DNA of 64,000 bases from Mycobacterium florentinum (lineage in GTDB: Bacteria > Actinomycetota > Actinomycetes > Mycobacteriales > Mycobacteriaceae). Made by a program: the position numbers and the translations under genes. Positions 56,865 to 64,000 of this stretch are shown here, one piece after another. Every line of letters starts with the position of its first letter. Position 1 is the stretch's first letter. The stretch lies in the NCBI RefSeq assembly GCF_010730355.1, contig NZ_AP022576.1:310001-374000 (forward strand), in the 5' to 3' direction. The notes beneath the pieces were generated by a model. It saw only the letters and a list, made by a program, of their open reading frames with translations. It was not told where the DNA came from and did not search any database.

Positions 56865-57086
56865 TCACCGACTGATACAGGTCAACTGGTGACCCAGGTC
56901 CGAAAAGGCCTGAGCCATCGCAAGTTGCTCGCCAATGTTGTCGACCTCAGCATGCGACAACCCAAAGCCGACAAGCGTGCGACCCCGCCATTGCAGGCGG
57001 GCCACCGCGCGACTCGTGCGGGCGCTCTCGTCGGAAGTGATGGTGACCGCGATCGTCTGGCTGTTCTGGGATCTGTTGCGGTTCAT
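56865..57086 (-). CDS. DUF1876 family dormancy protein (Rv1738-like)
   Basis: The 73-residue protein aligns by eye with Rv1738-type proteins: a T-x-DE start to ARLQWR, then LVGFGLSH and GEQLAMAQAFSDLGHQL near the end. Rv1738 is a DosR-induced protein thought to help shut down translation. The gene lies 8 bp after the nitroreductase stop on the same strand, and its AGGA site overlaps that stop, so it is probably co-expressed. It is shorter at the N terminus than Rv1738 (94 residues). Confidence 0.75.
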   Translation of the reverse strand: MNRNRSQNSQTIAVTITSDESARTSRAVARLQWRGRTLVGFGLSHAEVDNIGEQLAMAQAFSDLGHQLTCISR

Positions 57087-57094
57087 AGGGTTTC

Positions 57095-58066
57095 CTAGAG
57101 GTTGACGGTCAGCACATCGGCTAGCGGTCGCCGTGGGGTCGGCGGCGGGCGGTGCTCGTCATCGGGCGTGCGGCCGATCCGGACCAGCACCTCGGGCCGT
57201 GGGCGCCCGGTTAGCTTCGCGATGAGGTGTCGGCTGGTTGCGAGCTCGGTCAGATGGGTCAGGGTGCACGTGGCCAGTCCGGCAACGGTGGCTTCCAGCA
57301 ATATTGTCGACAGCGTTTCTCCGCACCCGAGCAAATCGCGCCGACTGTCGGCATGCGAGGAGATCACCAAGATTGTGGACAGGTCGGCAGGCGTCTGCGC
57401 ACGTCGTTCAGGATGGTGGCTGACCGGGAAGCTTCGCGCCACGTCCACACGGTCGGCCTCAGCCGCGGACGGCAACGAATCGTAAGGAATGCCCTCGCTC
57501 GCCTCAAACGGCGCTGTCCACCGCTGCAATGTCTCGAAATAGGGGGAATCGTAGAGTCGCAAGGAGTCCGTCAGATCGGTTGCATAAGCAAGCTCCTGAC
57601 GATCGGCGTCGTCGATGACATCGACCAGAGCAACCGTACTGTCGATACGGCTTCGCAACCCGGCTTCGAAGTCGTTCCACCCGGCGACCGGGCCGAACGC
57701 GAGGCGATCGGTGCGCCGCGTGGCGATGGCGGCGGCGCGACGTCGTTGTTCCTCGGTCACGGCGGTCATCTCCGTGAATGTGATCGAAGCGAGATGCTCG
57801 AGATTGTCAGGGTCGGGACAGCGACAAATATTCGCTTTCCATCCGGTAGCTCTCATCGCGACACGTAGGTGGTCGAGGGCCGCGCCGCTACTGATCAGCG
57901 CCTGCCGCTCGGTTGGGTCGGTTTGCACGACGCGGGCCGGATCTAGGAACAAATGTAATCCCGCGCGATCGGCGACCCAGTGCCAAGGCTGGCTGTTGTG
58001 GTACGAAGGGGCCCGGCAAGCCAGCGTCACCGCGCCTTTGAGCACGTCCATTGCAACAGTTGTCAT
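57095..58066 (-). CDS. Acg-type nitroreductase
   Basis: The 323-residue FMN-dependent nitroreductase-like protein has the N-terminal RAPSYHNSQPWHW near residue 17 and the C-terminal LVRIGRTPDDEHRPPPTPRRPL. This is the pattern of M. tuberculosis Acg (Rv2032), Rv3131 and Rv3127, which are DosR regulon members. ATG 58066 is chosen; GTG 58075 is an alternative. A GC-rich palindrome (58172-58185) and a GGTCCCTAA half-site lie about 90-110 bp upstream. It probably sequesters flavin or reduces a small electron-poor compound. Confidence 0.9.
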   Translation of the reverse strand: MTTVAMDVLKGAVTLACRAPSYHNSQPWHWVADRAGLHLFLDPARVVQTDPTERQALISSGAALDHLRVAMRATGWKANICRCPDPDNLEHLASITFTEMTAVTEEQRRRAAAIATRRTDRLAFGPVAGWNDFEAGLRSRIDSTVALVDVIDDADRQELAYATDLTDSLRLYDSPYFETLQRWTAPFEASEGIPYDSLPSAAEADRVDVARSFPVSHHPERRAQTPADLSTILVISSHADSRRDLLGCGETLSTILLEATVAGLATCTLTHLTELATSRHLIAKLTGRPRPEVLVRIGRTPDDEHRPPPTPRRPLADVLTVNL

Positions 58067-58148
58067 TGACGTCACCTGGATCTCCCGCCATGTGCTGAAT
58101 CGATCTCGATATCGACATTGCTCGAAACAGTTGGGACGGGGCAGAGTC

Positions 58149-58185
58149 GTTGGTCCCTAATCGCAACAATGGGGCCTATAGGCCC
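58149..58185. promoter_or_regulatory. DosR-like boxes upstream of Acg-type nitroreductase
   Basis: GGGCCTATAGGCCC (58172-58185) is a perfect palindrome that fits the DosR core GGGACTWWAGTCCC at 12 of 14 positions. GGTCCCTAA (58152-58160) is a right half-site. Two adjacent sites are typical of DosR promoters. Confidence 0.6.
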
Positions 58186-58200
58186 TCCGTGGAGAAGATT

Positions 58201-58459
58201 TTTTGAGGCTTAATGCCCCCACGAGGGCAAATATGTGCACTTACCCAACCGGGGCTGCGCAGTTACAGACAATTCACAAGTGCTGCAGTAGCTTTGGTTG
58301 CCGTCGGGCGACGTTGACGGGATTCCGGCGAATTCGTCCCGAGCGTATGGGGCATCGGACCCGTACGACATGTCCTTCGCGGGGTTATTCGTCAGCTCGG
58401 GTACCGCAAATACGATCATCCGATGACAATGCTTCTCGCTCCCGCGAAAGGACGCTGAG
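58201..58459. other. Intergenic region before antiporter
   Basis: Together with the boxes at 58149-58185 this forms the longest gene-free stretch (about 390 bp). It contains TGCCC...GGGCA at about 58211-58228 and, nearer the antiporter, a TCGGGAC half-site on the minus strand and GGGGCATCGGACCC (58349-58362, 9 of 14 to the DosR core). No reading frame looks coding. An additional weak DosR site for the antiporter is possible. Confidence 0.5.
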
Positions 58460-59614
58460 ATGTCGGGGTTCGGCTTCGACACGCTGGCGCTGCTGACGGC
58501 GGTGGCCTTCGTCGGCCCCTTGGTGGCGTCACTGCCGCACCTGCGGATTCCGCTGATCATCGGCGAGCTGGTCGCGGGACTCGTACTCGGCAAGACCGGG
58601 TTCGGCATGCTCGACGAGTCCAACCCGACCTTTCAGTTGTTCGCGGACATCGGCTTCGCGCTGGTGATGTTCGTCGCGGGCACACATGTGCCGATCCGCA
58701 GCCGCGAGGTGCGCGCCGCGGTGCCCCGGGCGCTGGCGCGAGTGGCACTGTGTGGCGTTCTCGCGGTCGCCCTCGCCATCGGGCTGGCCTGGCAGTTCGG
58801 CACCGGCCACGCGGCGCTGTACGCGGTGTTGATGACCTCGTCGTCGGCGGCGCTGGCGCTACCGGTGATGGGTTCGCTGGGATTGAAGGGGCCCGCGGTG
58901 CTCTCGGTGACCGCGCAGATCGCCATCGCCGATACCGCCTGTATCGTGTTGCTGCCCTTGGTGATTGACCTGCGCAGAGCGCCGACGGCGGCGCTGGGTG
59001 CGCTGGCGATCGCGGCGTGCGCGGCGCTGTTCTTTGTGGTTCTGTTCGTGGCCGATCGCCGGGGCTGGCGCCAGCGTCTGCACGATTACAGCCATAAGAA
59101 TAAATTCGCGCTGGAACTGCGGACGAATCTGCTGGTGTTGTTCGCACTCGCGGCAGTGGCGCTGCGCACGCACGTGTCGATCATGTTGGCCGGCTTCGCG
59201 TTGGGGTTGGTGATCGCGGCGGTCGGGGAACCGCGACGGCTGGCGCGCCAGCTGTTCGGGATCACCGAGGGATTCTTCGGGCCCTTGTTCTTCATCTGGC
59301 TCGGCGCATCGCTGCACGTGCGAGAACTGGGTGCGCACCCGAAATTGATCCTGCTGGGCGTGGCGCTGGGGCTGGGCGCCGTGCTGGCGCACTGCGTGGG
59401 CCGGCTGCTCGGCCAGCCGATAACCCTTGCCGTGCTCTCGGCCGCCCAGCTCGGTGTGCCGGTGGCCGCGGCCACGATCGGGAACGAGGAAAACCTGCTG
59501 GCCCCGGGCGAGGGTTCGGCACTGATGCTCGGCGCCTTGCTGACGATTGCGGCCACCTCGATCGCCGGCGCATTGGCGGCGCGCGTCCAGCCCAAGTCCA
59601 CCCAACCCGAGTAG
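58460..59614 (+). CDS. CPA2-type cation/proton antiporter
   Basis: The 384-residue protein has about 11-12 predicted membrane helices of the Na+/H+ exchanger fold. It begins LALLTAVAFVGPLVASLPHLRIPLIIGELVAGLVLG and has the helix-6-like IADTACIVLLPLVIDL and LFALAAVALRTHVSIMLAGFALG. No TrkA-N nucleotide domain follows, so it is the short form. It exchanges Na+ or K+ for protons. It sits between two dormancy nitroreductases, a plausible pH or cation homeostasis role in hypoxia. Confidence 0.88.
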   Translation: MSGFGFDTLALLTAVAFVGPLVASLPHLRIPLIIGELVAGLVLGKTGFGMLDESNPTFQLFADIGFALVMFVAGTHVPIRSREVRAAVPRALARVALCGVLAVALAIGLAWQFGTGHAALYAVLMTSSSAALALPVMGSLGLKGPAVLSVTAQIAIADTACIVLLPLVIDLRRAPTAALGALAIAACAALFFVVLFVADRRGWRQRLHDYSHKNKFALELRTNLLVLFALAAVALRTHVSIMLAGFALGLVIAAVGEPRRLARQLFGITEGFFGPLFFIWLGASLHVRELGAHPKLILLGVALGLGAVLAHCVGRLLGQPITLAVLSAAQLGVPVAAATIGNEENLLAPGEGSALMLGALLTIAATSIAGALAARVQPKSTQPE

Positions 59615-59713
59615 TGGCACAAAGTCCTTACCGACTGGGGCCGTCCTGCCCTCGTCCGTCCGTTGGCGCTGCGCAATCGTTGACCTGATGCATCACCGAA
59701 GGGAGCAATGGCG

Positions 59714-60724
59714 ATGAATGCGAGCCTTCCCGACGCCGCCACGATCCAGACCGTCTTGGGCCTGGCTTCCCGCGCTCCCTCCGTCCACAACACGCAGCCG
59801 TGGCGCTGGCGGGTGGCGGAGGAGAGCCTGCAGCTGTCCTCCGACGCTGGCCGGCAGTTGCCCAACACCGACCCCGATGGCCGGGATTTGATACTGAGTT
59901 GCGGTGCGGCACTGAATCACTGTGTCGTTGCCTTGGCGGCGGTCGGGTGGCGGGCGAAGGTAACCCGGCTTCCGGATCCCTCCGATCCCAGCCATCTTGC
60001 CGCGATCGAGATGTCGCCGTACCGCGCGGACTCCCTCGATATCGCCCTCGCCGCGGCGATACCTCGGCGGCGAACAGATCGGCGCCACTACAGTTCCTGG
60101 CCGGTACCGGTCGGTGATGTCGCGCTGATGGCCGCGCGGGCGGCCCGCAACGGCGTCACGTTGTGCCAAGTCGAAGACATCGATCGGCTGCACAAGATTG
60201 TGTCCCAATCGATTTGGGATCATCTCAACCACGACTACCTCGCCGAGCTCACCGAATGGAGCGGGCGGTACGCGTCGGTAGCCGGGGTTCCCGCCCACAG
60301 TGTGCCGGTGCCGGATCCACGGGCCAAGATTCCCGGACGTTTGTTCGCCGGTCCCGCCTTGGCGATGCCGGCGGGTGCCTCGGCCGCCGACGACAACGCC
60401 GTCGTCCTTGCGCTCGGAACCAGGACCGACGACCGGCTCGCGCAGCTACGTGCCGGTGAAGCCACCAGTGTCGTGCTGCTGACCGCGACGTCGATGGGCT
60501 TGGCGTGCTGTCCGGTCACCGAACCCCTGGAGGTGGCCGAAACTCGCGCGGCGGTGCACGCGGATATCTTCGGCGGCAGTCATTATCCGCAGATGTTGCT
60601 GCGGGTGGGGTGGGCGGCGATCAATGCCGACCCATTGCCGGCCACACCGCGGCGTGACCTCTCCGACTTCGTGGAGTGGGGCGCCGACGCACATCAACGC
60701 GCCGACTTTTTCAGGTCGAAGTAG
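59714..60724 (+). CDS. Acg-type nitroreductase
   Basis: The 336-residue protein shows SRAPSVHNTQPWRWRVAE near residue 18, SCGAALNHCVVALAAVGW near residue 65, RRRTDRRHY and the C-terminal MLLRVGWA. ATG 59714 is chosen because GGGAG (59701-59705) is 8 bp upstream; ATG 59708 would leave only 2 bp. A weak site GGTAAGGACTTTGTGCC (minus strand, 59616-59632) precedes it. It meets the next nitroreductase head on, with the stops adjacent. Confidence 0.9.
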   Translation: MNASLPDAATIQTVLGLASRAPSVHNTQPWRWRVAEESLQLSSDAGRQLPNTDPDGRDLILSCGAALNHCVVALAAVGWRAKVTRLPDPSDPSHLAAIEMSPYRADSLDIALAAAIPRRRTDRRHYSSWPVPVGDVALMAARAARNGVTLCQVEDIDRLHKIVSQSIWDHLNHDYLAELTEWSGRYASVAGVPAHSVPVPDPRAKIPGRLFAGPALAMPAGASAADDNAVVLALGTRTDDRLAQLRAGEATSVVLLTATSMGLACCPVTEPLEVAETRAAVHADIFGGSHYPQMLLRVGWAAINADPLPATPRRDLSDFVEWGADAHQRADFFRSK

Positions 60725-61702
60725 CTAGCTGATCTCCAGGACCTCGTCCAACGGACGCCGTGGCGTCGGCGGGGGAAGCACTTCCATGGCCGGCGTCACC
60801 CCGACACGGACGAGCACCTGCGGCTGGTCCGATCCGTCGATCAGGCCGCGAACAATGTCGCGGCACTCGTCCAGTTCGATCAGGTGCGTCAGGGGGCAGG
60901 TGGCCAGGCCGGCCATCGTGCATTCCAGCAAGACGGACGACAGCGCTTCGCCGCACCGCAATGCGTCCGATCTGGTGTCTTCCGGAGTCGACAGCAGCAG
61001 AATCTTCGACCAGTCGACCTCGACCTCGGGTCGCCGACTCTGATGGCTCCGGCCCGGGAAGTCGCGCGCCACACCGACCCGCGGGCGTTCTTCGTCGGAA
61101 ACCAGCGCGCTCGGCGGTATGCCTTCACTCACCACGAAACGCGAAGTCCACCAAGCAAGTTCCTCGTGGTACGGGTAGTCGTCGCGGCGAAGCGCGGCGC
61201 TCAGCTGCGAGGCGGCGGCCAACTGCGGGCGCGCATCGTCATCGAGCACATCGAGCCTCACCTCACCGTCGTCGAGCGCACGGCGCAAAACGGGTTCGAA
61301 CAGCGTCCAGAACGTCGGTTCTGAGAAGGGCAGCCGATCGGTCCGGCGAAGCAGGATCGCCTGGACGCGATCGTCCTGGGACTTGGTGACGTGCTCGACC
61401 CGGCGGAATTCGATCGACGCCAGGTGGTCCGGGTTGTTCGGGTTCGGGAACCGTTCGGTGACCGCGTCCCACCCGGCGGCCAGCATGGCGACCCGGAGAT
61501 GATCCAGGGCGCAACCACAACTGATGAGCGCTTGCCGCCCCGAATGATCCGTGCCCGGCACCAGGTGGCGCCGATCGAGGAACAAGCGCAGAGTGCCGCC
61601 TTCGGCCACCCAGTGCCAGGGCTGGCTGTTGAGCACCGACGGTGCACGGCCGGCCAGTCGAACCGCTTCCTTCAGGACCCCGCTGCCCGGTGTCGTGGGC
61701 AT
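60725..61702 (-). CDS. Acg-type nitroreductase
   Basis: The 325-residue protein shows GRAPSVLNSQPWHWVAEGG near residue 18, ISCGCALDHLRVAMLAAGW near residue 60 and the C-terminal EVLPPPTPRRPLDEVLE. It is closest to the copy at 57095 (both share ALDHLRVAM..A.GW and PPPTPRRPL). It is divergent from the universal stress/dosR operon, with two DosR-like sites between them. Confidence 0.92.
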   Translation of the reverse strand: MPTTPGSGVLKEAVRLAGRAPSVLNSQPWHWVAEGGTLRLFLDRRHLVPGTDHSGRQALISCGCALDHLRVAMLAAGWDAVTERFPNPNNPDHLASIEFRRVEHVTKSQDDRVQAILLRRTDRLPFSEPTFWTLFEPVLRRALDDGEVRLDVLDDDARPQLAAASQLSAALRRDDYPYHEELAWWTSRFVVSEGIPPSALVSDEERPRVGVARDFPGRSHQSRRPEVEVDWSKILLLSTPEDTRSDALRCGEALSSVLLECTMAGLATCPLTHLIELDECRDIVRGLIDGSDQPQVLVRVGVTPAMEVLPPPTPRRPLDEVLEIS

Positions 61703-61744
61703 GCCGTCAACTCCTCGCCGCGCTTGTTGTCGTTCCCATCAACC

Positions 61745-61784
61745 TAGGGGACGAACGGCGTCGCATGAAGGGCCTTTTGGCCCC
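61745..61784. promoter_or_regulatory. DosR-like boxes, divergent nitroreductase/usp promoter
   Basis: GGGCCTTTTGGCCC (61770-61783) has perfect GGGCC/GGCCC arms and fits the DosR core at 11 of 14. AGGGGACGAACG (61746-61757) is a left half-site. They lie 43 bp and more upstream of the nitroreductase start and about 80 bp upstream of the universal stress gene. Confidence 0.55.
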
Positions 61785-61863
61785 TCCGCGGTCGGCCGCA
61801 TGTCAATAACCTGAAATTGGGCGAATCACATGATCAGCCCGGGCACGCCAGTCAGGAGCGGTC

Positions 61864-62628
61864 GTGAGTCAGCTGCATTGCAAGTCGGTGGTCGTCGGGG
61901 TCGACGGTTCGAAAGCCGCAATCACCGCTGCCAAGTGGGCGATCGACGAGGCGATCAGCCGTGAACTGCCGCTGCGTTTTGTGCACGTCGTCCCGCGCGA
62001 AGACGCGCGTGCCACCCAACCTTCCGGCTGGGAGGTCGAGCGCGGCGAGATGGCACTCTGGCAGGCCGACGGCGCCGTCCAGGGTGTGGGAAAGCCGGTC
62101 GAGATCGAAACAGCCCTTCTCTCAGGAGATCCCGAAGAAGTCCTGATCCATGAGTCGCAGGATGCGGCCCTGGTGTGCCTGGGCGTCGGCAAGCGCGAAT
62201 GGGGGAGCGACGAGTTGTTGGGCCCAACTGCCGCGGCGCTGGCCACGCGGGCGCATTGCCCGGTGGCCATCATCCGAAGCGATTCCGACGAGCCGCCGGC
62301 GGAAGGTGGCGTGATCGCCGTCGTGGTCAACGACGAACCCGACAACGACGAGGTCGTGCACCACGCCATGGAGGAAGGACGGCTGCGCAAAGCCACTGTG
62401 CGCCAGATTGATCGGCGCCTCGACAGCTGGGTACGGCGCTATCCGGATGTTCGCGTCGAGGTCGTCGCCGCCGGGGCCGGCGTGCGAATGACCGAAAACC
62501 ACAGCAACGCAATAGACCTCGCAGTCGTGGGACAGGCCGATGCCGACGAGATTACCAAACTCGGCGCCCTCAACTGCCATCCGATTCCGGGCTATCCCGA
62601 CTGCTCGGTGTTGCTGGTCCGCCACTGA
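61864..62628 (+). CDS. Universal stress protein
   Basis: The 254-residue protein has one clear UspA domain (SVVVGVDGSKAAITAAKWAIDEA at the start, [15 protein letters not shown] near residue 130) and a degenerate second one (GVIAVVVNDEPDN). GTG 61864 follows AGGAG by 6 bp. It is first in a usp-usp-dosR unit, which suits DosR control. The classical G-2x-G-9x-G motif is not fully clear, so ATP binding is uncertain. Confidence 0.88.
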   Translation: MSQLHCKSVVVGVDGSKAAITAAKWAIDEAISRELPLRFVHVVPREDARATQPSGWEVERGEMALWQADGAVQGVGKPVEIETALLSGDPEEVLIHESQDAALVCLGVGKREWGSDELLGPTAAALATRAHCPVAIIRSDSDEPPAEGGVIAVVVNDEPDNDEVVHHAMEEGRLRKATVRQIDRRLDSWVRRYPDVRVEVVAAGAGVRMTENHSNAIDLAVVGQADADEITKLGALNCHPIPGYPDCSVLLVRH

Positions 62629-62647
62629 ATCGCCAAAGGAGCCCGCG

Positions 62648-63463
62648 ATGGCGTTCGTGACGCCCCGATCGATCGTCGTCGGTATCGACGGCTCGAAAGC
62701 GGCTCTGCGCGCCGCACACTGGGCGGTCGACGAGGCGGAAAAGGCTGACGTGCGGCTGTGCCTGCTCTATGCGATCGAACAGGATGAGGCGGCCGGGGTG
62801 GCGGACAGACTCGCCATCGCCGAATCCGCCCTGCGCCGAGTCTCCGGTGCAATCGAGGCCCTGAACCGGCGGGTCAAGATCGAGACCGAGATCGAGCACG
62901 AGCCGCCGGTCAACGCGTTGGTTCGTGCGTCGGCATCGGCGGCCATGGTGTGCGTGGGTGCGGTTGGTTTGCAACACTTTCGGGCAGGCCGGACCAGCTC
63001 GACTGCCTCGGCGCTGGCGATGTCGGCGCATTGCCCGGTAGCGATTATTCGGGACCGTGATGTCCATCGCCGGCAGCCCGCGCATGACGTTGTCGTCGAA
63101 ATCGACTGTGCCCCCGACAACGGTCTGGTGCTGGGTGCCGCGATGGAGGAAGCATTGCTGCGCGATGCACCAATCCAGGCCGTCATGTGCCGGCATGCCG
63201 ACAACGGTGATCGCCGGGCGCTCGCCGATCTGGATCGCCGGCTCGCCCGGTGGAAGCGCCACTATCCGCAGCTGCGGGTCGAGTCGGTCGGGGTGCACGG
63301 CACTCTGATGGAGTACCTGGCAAGGCGGCAGCGGCCGGTGCAGCTCGTCATCGTCGGCTCGCACGACCGCCAGCATCTGGGGGAGTTGGTCGGGCCCGCC
63401 GGCAATGCTGTCCTGCACGACGCCGGCTGCTCGTTGCTGATCGTCAATCGTCAACACTTGTGA
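62648..63463 (+). CDS. Universal stress protein upstream of dosR (Rv3134c-like)
   Basis: The 271-residue two-domain protein has [24 protein letters not shown] at the start, [18 protein letters not shown] near residue 137 and [34 protein letters not shown] at the end. AAAGGAG precedes the ATG. In M. tuberculosis, Rv3134c is co-transcribed with devR-devS, the same order as here. The gap to the response regulator is short. Confidence 0.92.
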   Translation: MAFVTPRSIVVGIDGSKAALRAAHWAVDEAEKADVRLCLLYAIEQDEAAGVADRLAIAESALRRVSGAIEALNRRVKIETEIEHEPPVNALVRASASAAMVCVGAVGLQHFRAGRTSSTASALAMSAHCPVAIIRDRDVHRRQPAHDVVVEIDCAPDNGLVLGAAMEEALLRDAPIQAVMCRHADNGDRRALADLDRRLARWKRHYPQLRVESVGVHGTLMEYLARRQRPVQLVIVGSHDRQHLGELVGPAGNAVLHDAGCSLLIVNRQHL

Positions 63464-63522
63464 AAGGGGCGATGATGAAGGTTGCGCAAATCGCCCGGCC
63501 CAGCCGGCAGGAAGGACTCGCA

Positions 63523-64000
63523 ATGGTCACGGTATTTCTGGTCGACGACCATGAAGTCGTTCGTCGCGGTCTTGCCGACCTGCTCGCCTCGGACTCTGAG
63601 CTCGAAATCGTCGGCGATGCTGGTTCGGTGGCCGAGGCGATGGTGCGAATACCCGCGTTGAAGCCCGACGTCGCGGTGCTCGACGTTCGTCTTCCCGACG
63701 GCAATGGAATCGAGTTGTGCCGGGAGCTGCTGTCCGAGCTTCCGGACCTGCGGTGTCTGATGCTGACGTCGTTCACCTCCGACGAGGCAATGCTCGAGGC
63801 GATTCTGGCCGGTGCCAGCGGCTACGTCGTCAAGGACATCCGGGGCATGGAGCTGGCTCAGGCGATCAAGGATGTCGGCGCCGGTAAATCGTTGCTGGAC
63901 AACCGGGCCGCCGCCGTGCTGATGGCGAAACTGCGCGACACCACCGAGCCGCCCGATCCGCTTTCCGGATTGACCGATCGGGAGCGAACTCTGCTTGGAC
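63523..64000 (+). CDS. devR: DosR/DevR response regulator, 5' part
   Basis: The NarL/LuxR-type response regulator is truncated by the window edge after about 159 residues. It shows [14 protein letters not shown], the phosphoacceptor context [17 protein letters not shown] (Asp near residue 54), [43 protein letters not shown], and then [13 protein letters not shown], the start of the LuxR DNA-binding domain. The match to M. tuberculosis DevR is close throughout. ATG 63523 follows GAAGGA and matches the known [11 protein letters not shown] start. An in-frame ATG at 63475 would add 16 residues. Confidence 0.95.
   Translation, partial: MVTVFLVDDHEVVRRGLADLLASDSELEIVGDAGSVAEAMVRIPALKPDVAVLDVRLPDGNGIELCRELLSELPDLRCLMLTSFTSDEAMLEAILAGASGYVVKDIRGMELAQAIKDVGAGKSLLDNRAAAVLMAKLRDTTEPPDPLSGLTDRERTLLG

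Noticed and set aside
59616..59632. DosR box before the nitroreductase at 59714
   Set aside because: GGTAAGGACTTTGTGCC matches only about 9 of 14 core bases, so it is mentioned as weak but not listed as a site.

Overview
The window looks like chromosomal DNA of a mycobacterium. Supporting signs are high GC with strong third-position GC, frequent GTG/TTG starts, tight ATGA-type overlaps, many TetR-regulated lipid or aromatic catabolic modules, a pncA whose catalytic and metal residues match the M. tuberculosis enzyme position for position, a mycofactocin-type SDR, IdeR-like iron boxes, and a dosR/devR locus at the right edge. It is not M. tuberculosis itself: gene order is mosaic, and an efeUOB iron-uptake locus is present. 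I see no rRNA, tRNA, CRISPR array, insertion sequence or prophage.

Layout. 0.2-9.1 kb: an oxidative catabolism cluster with two DapB-like oxidoreductases, three SDRs (one mycofactocin type), two tandem paralogous P450s and two TetR regulators. 9.1-15.8 kb: aldo/keto reductase, lipoprotein, type B carboxylesterase, a kinase-fold/AttH-like fusion, gluconokinase, and a DoxX-like protein with a helical repeat tail. 15.9-24.7 kb: pncA and its Rv2042c-like partner, then a lipoprotein, DoxX and ECF41-type sigma insert, then a sugar ABC importer (lipoprotein SBP, two permeases, ATPase) and a patatin. 24.7-26.4 kb: small conserved unknowns (DUF3349, DUF3097, membrane protein). 26.5-30.8 kb: IdeR-box-preceded efeUOB, with efeU split by one extra G in a G7 run. 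30.9-34.4 kb: OsmC-like protein, an acyl-CoA-dehydrogenase-like flavoprotein, an ECF sigma/ZAS anti-sigma pair and a universal stress protein behind a DosR-like box. 34.4-38.7 kb: a three-gene aromatic-ring catabolic operon with a divergent TetR. 38.8-39.2 kb: an IdeR box between a zinc-ribbon protein and a possible leaderless 37-residue ORF. 39.1-56.8 kb: acyltransferase, aldo/keto reductase, and several TetR-controlled groups of phosphotransferases, SDR/epimerases, SnoaL-like proteins, acyl-CoA dehydrogenases, a quinone oxidoreductase and a hotdog-like protein, probably acyl-CoA or terpenoid-type catabolism with unknown substrates.

56.9-64 kb: a dormancy (DosR) island. It holds three Acg-type nitroreductases, an Rv1738-like DUF1876 protein, a CPA2 cation/proton antiporter, two universal stress proteins and the 5' part of dosR/devR. 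GC-rich palindromes related to the DosR box lie in the divergent promoters. The most unusual signals are the efeU homopolymer frameshift, the IdeR-box zinc-ribbon/microprotein locus, the kinase/AttH-like pair found once fused and once split, and several repeated operator-like elements, notably a 17-bp element shared by two promoters 5.9 kb apart.
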